Positions 61,510 through 64,000 of a stretch of DNA of 64,000 nt are shown here, one piece after another. The stretch comes from CAYJBH01 sp964370605. Its GTDB lineage: Bacteria > Bacillota > Clostridia > Oscillospirales > Ruminococcaceae. The notes under the pieces are model-generated. The model was not told the origin of the DNA. It saw only the letters and a program-made list of their open reading frames with translations, and did no database searches. Where the stretch lies: contig CAYJJX010000003.1 in assembly GCA_964370605.1 (NCBI GenBank), forward strand, positions 83,879-147,878. The letters are read 5' to 3'. The position numbers and the translations under genes are program-made. The first letter of the stretch is position 1, and the number at the start of each line of letters is the position of its first letter.

Positions 61510-62184
61510 ATGAGAGTTTTAGTAGTAGAGGATGAGACAAATCTACGGGAAGCGCTTTGCGAGATATTGGAGAGCAGAGGGTTTGAGGTCGACGGAGTGA
61601 GCGACGGCAAAAAGGGACTACACGCCGCCATGTCAGGATTGTTTGACGTGGTACTTTTGGACGTGATGTTGCCAAAACTGAACGGTTTTGAAATACTGAA
61701 AAAGATGCGCAAAAACGAGATAAAGACCCCTGTCATCATTACTACGGCACTCGGTGCGGAAGAAAATGTGCAGAAGGGATTTGAGAGCGGCGCGGATGGA
61801 TACGTTACTAAACCGTTTAATGTCGATAATCTGATACGCACGATTCGCTCTGTAACCGGAACAAATTCCGAAGATTTATTGCAGCTTGGTGATATTGAGC
61901 TGAACAGCTCGACGAATCATGTAACGATAGGCAGCAAAAAAGCCGAGCTTTCCGATATAGAATCGGATCTACTCAGCCACTTTTTGAGAAATGAAAGTAT
62001 GATTTTGCCTTACAATACGTTGACGCAAAATATTTCAGAAGACAATCTGGACGGGTATATTACCATGTTGACACGCAAACTCAACTACATCAAGCCGGAT
62101 GTAAGCATACTTCACATTAAAGGCCTTGGCTATAAATTGATGTTGGAAGACGCCCCACAGATCGATTGGGATAAGGGATACTAA
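61510..62184 (+). CDS. OmpR-family response regulator
   Basis: 224 aa. Receiver domain 1-115: VVEDE acidic pair, phospho-acceptor Asp51 in LLDVMLP, Thr79 in ITTAL and Lys101 in VTKPF. Winged-helix DNA-binding domain from about 125 (LGDIELNSSTNH ... VSILHIKGLGYKL). The partner kinase ends 18 nt upstream. Ends convergent with hemZ, with only 2 nt between. Confidence 0.95.
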   Translation: MRVLVVEDETNLREALCEILESRGFEVDGVSDGKKGLHAAMSGLFDVVLLDVMLPKLNGFEILKKMRKNEIKTPVIITTALGAEENVQKGFESGADGYVTKPFNVDNLIRTIRSVTGTNSEDLLQLGDIELNSSTNHVTIGSKKAELSDIESDLLSHFLRNESMILPYNTLTQNISEDNLDGYITMLTRKLNYIKPDVSILHIKGLGYKLMLEDAPQIDWDKGY

Positions 62185-62186
62185 AA

Positions 62187-63542
62187 TTAGGGTTGTTGCC
62201 TCAAGTTGATATATTCTTTCGGATATTTCGGGTGGAACACTCGTTTGATACTGTCTCGAGCTCCGGTTACATATTTGGTGACTCCGCCGGCACCTGCCGA
62301 TATAACATTGTGCATTTCATCCATCATATAAACATTATAAAGACACTCATAGCCGCTTTTGGCGTATCCGACATTTTCAAGGTTGGAGGGTGTCTTTTTT
62401 TGTCGGTATATGTAGTATGGATTATAACCGTTTTGGTACAGCAGTTCGTCACGGAGTCGCATCATTTCGGTCAGTCCGTCATGCGCGGCAAAGTCTCCCT
62501 GTGACAGGTGTGATCCACTTTTTTTAGTGAAACTGTGCACAGTGATATTTTCGGGTGCAAGCCTCAAAGTTTCGTTTAGACTGCGCTGAAACCCGTTTAC
62601 AGTATCGGTCGGAAGACCTGCTATAAGATCCATGTTTATGTTGTTGTGCCCAACCTTTCGAGCCTCTTCAAAGCACCGCAATATGTCGTCTGCACTGTGA
62701 TGCCTTCCGATCGCACGAAGGGTATTGTCACAGAATGTTTGGGGGTTGATGGAAATTCTATCGACTCCTTGTTCTTTCATGATTCGCAGTTTGGAAAGGT
62801 CGGTACTGTCGGGTCGCCCTGCCTCAAGTGTGAACTCTTGCAGCGGCTTGAATCGTGAGTTCAGATGAGATAACAGTCGCTCCAGCTGAGACGAGGAGAG
62901 AACGCTGGGAGTTCCGCCGCCGACATAGATGCTAAGAAGTTTTTGATCGACCGACTCGGAAATTTCACTCAATTCTTCCAGCAGGAGTTTGAGATAGAGC
63001 TCTATCTCATCATTGTCATTGCTTGACATGGAAATGAAACTGCAATATCGACAGCGAGACGGACAGTAAGGGATAGAGACATAGAGGCTGTAATATTTTT
63101 CGACGTTTCGCTCTATCGGCATGGTCAGTTGTGTTTCGTAGCATCTGCGAAGAAGATCAATTTTTTGGTCTGAAACGTCGAAATCTTCGTGCAGCTGTTG
63201 TGAAATTTCCGGATGTGTCATACCGGCGGCGGCACGTTGGCGATAGAGCCAGAGTGGACGAACTCCGTTGAGCATTCCCCAAGGCTGGACTCGACCGGTT
63301 GAATCACACAAAAATTCATATAAGAACTTTTCAATATCTCTGCTCTTTTTCAAGGCAACTTCATTTTTGCCGTCTTGATGAATTACTGCAAATAGCCTTG
63401 TCGACGACTGCCGAAAATAAAAAAAATCCTCCTCGAGTCGATCACGCTTTCGGCTCTGCAGCAGCTTGATGTCAGGGAAAAACAGCCGGATAATATTTTC
63501 CGGCTTGTATTTATTTTGATGATTATTTAAGAATAAATTCAT
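62187..63542 (-). CDS. hemZ: oxygen-independent coproporphyrinogen III dehydrogenase HemZ
   Basis: 451 aa radical SAM enzyme. An N-terminal region with NGVRPLWL (residues 92-99) typical of HemZ, then the SAM cluster motif C160-PSR-C164-RY-C167, VGGGTPSVLS, VGHNNINMDLIAGLPTDT and ISINPQT. Distinguished from HemW by the longer N-terminal part. GGTGG/GGAAAG and a promoter lie upstream. Haem or related tetrapyrrole synthesis in an anaerobe; other hem genes are not near. Confidence 0.93.
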   Translation of the reverse strand: MNLFLNNHQNKYKPENIIRLFFPDIKLLQSRKRDRLEEDFFYFRQSSTRLFAVIHQDGKNEVALKKSRDIEKFLYEFLCDSTGRVQPWGMLNGVRPLWLYRQRAAAGMTHPEISQQLHEDFDVSDQKIDLLRRCYETQLTMPIERNVEKYYSLYVSIPYCPSRCRYCSFISMSSNDNDEIELYLKLLLEELSEISESVDQKLLSIYVGGGTPSVLSSSQLERLLSHLNSRFKPLQEFTLEAGRPDSTDLSKLRIMKEQGVDRISINPQTFCDNTLRAIGRHHSADDILRCFEEARKVGHNNINMDLIAGLPTDTVNGFQRSLNETLRLAPENITVHSFTKKSGSHLSQGDFAAHDGLTEMMRLRDELLYQNGYNPYYIYRQKKTPSNLENVGYAKSGYECLYNVYMMDEMHNVISAGAGGVTKYVTGARDSIKRVFHPKYPKEYINLRQQP

Positions 63543-63592
63543 GTTTAACGCTTTCCACCATTTGTAAAATTGCTTTGTTGTAGGCTAAACAA

Positions 63593-63621
63593 ATTATAAC
63601 ACAATGCAGATAGCGTTGCAA
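63593..63621 (-). promoter_or_regulatory. hemZ promoter
   Basis: Minus strand TTGCAA (63616-63621), 17 nt, TATAAT (63593-63598); leader about 44 nt. Confidence 0.75.
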
Positions 63622-63678
63622 CCGGTGGTAAGATTGATTTGAAGATGTGTTGACTTTATGATTTGAATAGTATGAAAT

Positions 63679-63733
63679 GCTTCACGCCGGTTCGAATCTC
63701 TCAGAGGCGAACAAAATTACTAAGGGGACAGTC
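63679..63733 (+). repeat. first copy of a 55-bp direct repeat
   Basis: Identical over 55 nt to 63946-64000, offset 267 nt. From 63543 to 64000 there is no gene I can support. The core GGTTCGAATC looks like a tRNA T-arm, but the stem does not pair and no tRNA body precedes it. Its right end runs into the hairpin at 63721-63751. Confidence 0.85.
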
Positions 63734-63751
63734 CATCGGACTATCCCCTTA
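63721..63751. terminator. strong hairpin ending the first repeat
   Basis: AAGGGGACAGTCC pairs with GGACTATCCCCTT (one mismatch) across ATC, followed by AGATTTT. Terminator-like; the copy at the window end is cut inside the stem. Confidence 0.6.
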
Positions 63752-63851
63752 GATTTTGAGTTGTGTAATCAAAAGGGATGTTGTTGCCTAAGTATAATAA
63801 CACCCGACCGGGCACGAACGCTTCGCCGCGTTCCTTTTCACCTCTTCGTAT

Positions 63852-63938
63852 GTTCGTATGTCAACTACGTAGCGCAAGGCTAAAATTTTTGCCGATACGC
63901 AAAAATTTCTTTGTCGCTTTTCGTGTTCGCATACGAAC
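63852..63938. repeat. nested inverted repeats inside the repeat unit
   Basis: Outer arms GTTCGTATG (63852-63860) and CATACGAAC (63930-63938). Inner perfect 10-bp hairpin AAATTTTTGC-CGATAC-GCAAAAATTT (63883-63908). The whole segment is strongly structured and non-coding on both strands. Confidence 0.7.
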
Positions 63939-63945
63939 CCGCAAA

Positions 63946-64000
63946 GCTTCACGCCGGTTCGAATCTCTCAGAGGCGAACAAAATTACTAAGGGGACAGTC
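63946..64000 (+). repeat. second copy of the 55-bp direct repeat, at window edge
   Basis: Same 55 nt as 63679-63733. The tandem arrangement (267-nt period) probably continues past the window. Confidence 0.85.

Noticed and set aside
63679..63733. Partial tRNA from GGTTCGAATC in the repeat
   Set aside because: The flanking bases do not form a 5-bp T-stem, and no anticodon or D-arm lies upstream.
63679..64000. CRISPR array
   Set aside because: Only two copies, 55 bp long with a 212-bp spacer, and no cas genes.

Overview
The window reads as the chromosome of an anaerobic, spore-forming member of the Clostridia (Bacillota), probably an uncultured gut or digester lineage. Seen directly: a GPR spore protease, a CIRCE heat-shock operator, a c-di-AMP cyclase with its YbbR partner, strong -35/-10 promoters with AAAGGAG-type ribosome binding sites, a fused IspDF, a coproporphyrinogen dehydrogenase of the HemZ type and a complete V/A-type ATPase. 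Coding density is high and almost every gene is a recognisable family. I saw no phage, transposase, CRISPR array, rRNA or convincing tRNA.

Layout. 1-4.9 kb (minus strand): a lipoprotein, a MinD-like ATPase, a divergent methylglyoxal-synthase homologue, then hisS and a truncated aspS. 5-10.7 kb: a PLP enzyme divergent from ridA, mnmG, a small anchored protein, and the ACT/UPF0210 pair. 10.9-17.7 kb: a small membrane protein, a Gfo/Idh/MocA oxidoreductase, a three-gene cluster resembling staphyloxanthin end-steps (crtP/crtQ/crtO-like) and a lone gcvPB. 18-25.7 kb (minus): cdaA-cdaR, ispDF, and the rpmG-secE-nusG-rplK-rplA-rplJ-rplL operon, which ends in a terminator without rpoBC. 25.8-32.7 kb (minus): yhfC/ybjQ-like genes, then an operon with three subunits resembling a molybdenum hydroxylase followed 3 nt later by an M23 peptidase. 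32.8-36.2 kb (minus): tsaB-tsaE-U32 peptidase-zapA. 36.3-42.1 kb (plus): glycogen phosphorylase, a GH13 enzyme, NfeD and SPFH proteins. 42.2-51.1 kb (plus): the V-type ATPase operon, whose proteolipid carries the Na+-binding residue pattern. 51.2-64 kb: DegV, MFS and nitroreductase genes, a small kinase, hsp20 with CIRCE, gpr, pheST, a two-component system, hemZ, and a 267-nt structured tandem repeat cut by the window end.

What stands out. Several proteins keep a family fold but have lost the residues that define its chemistry. The molybdenum-hydroxylase trio (28.4-32.6 kb) has lost most Fe-S cysteines in its small subunit and the cofactor motifs in its large subunit, and it is joined to a cell-wall peptidase. 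The MgsA homologue has lost both catalytic histidines and one aspartate. MinD lacks its membrane-targeting tail and its MinE partner. The trio plus M23 operon is the best candidate for an undescribed system. The carotenoid-like cluster without a CrtM, and the 3' terminal tandem repeat, are next.
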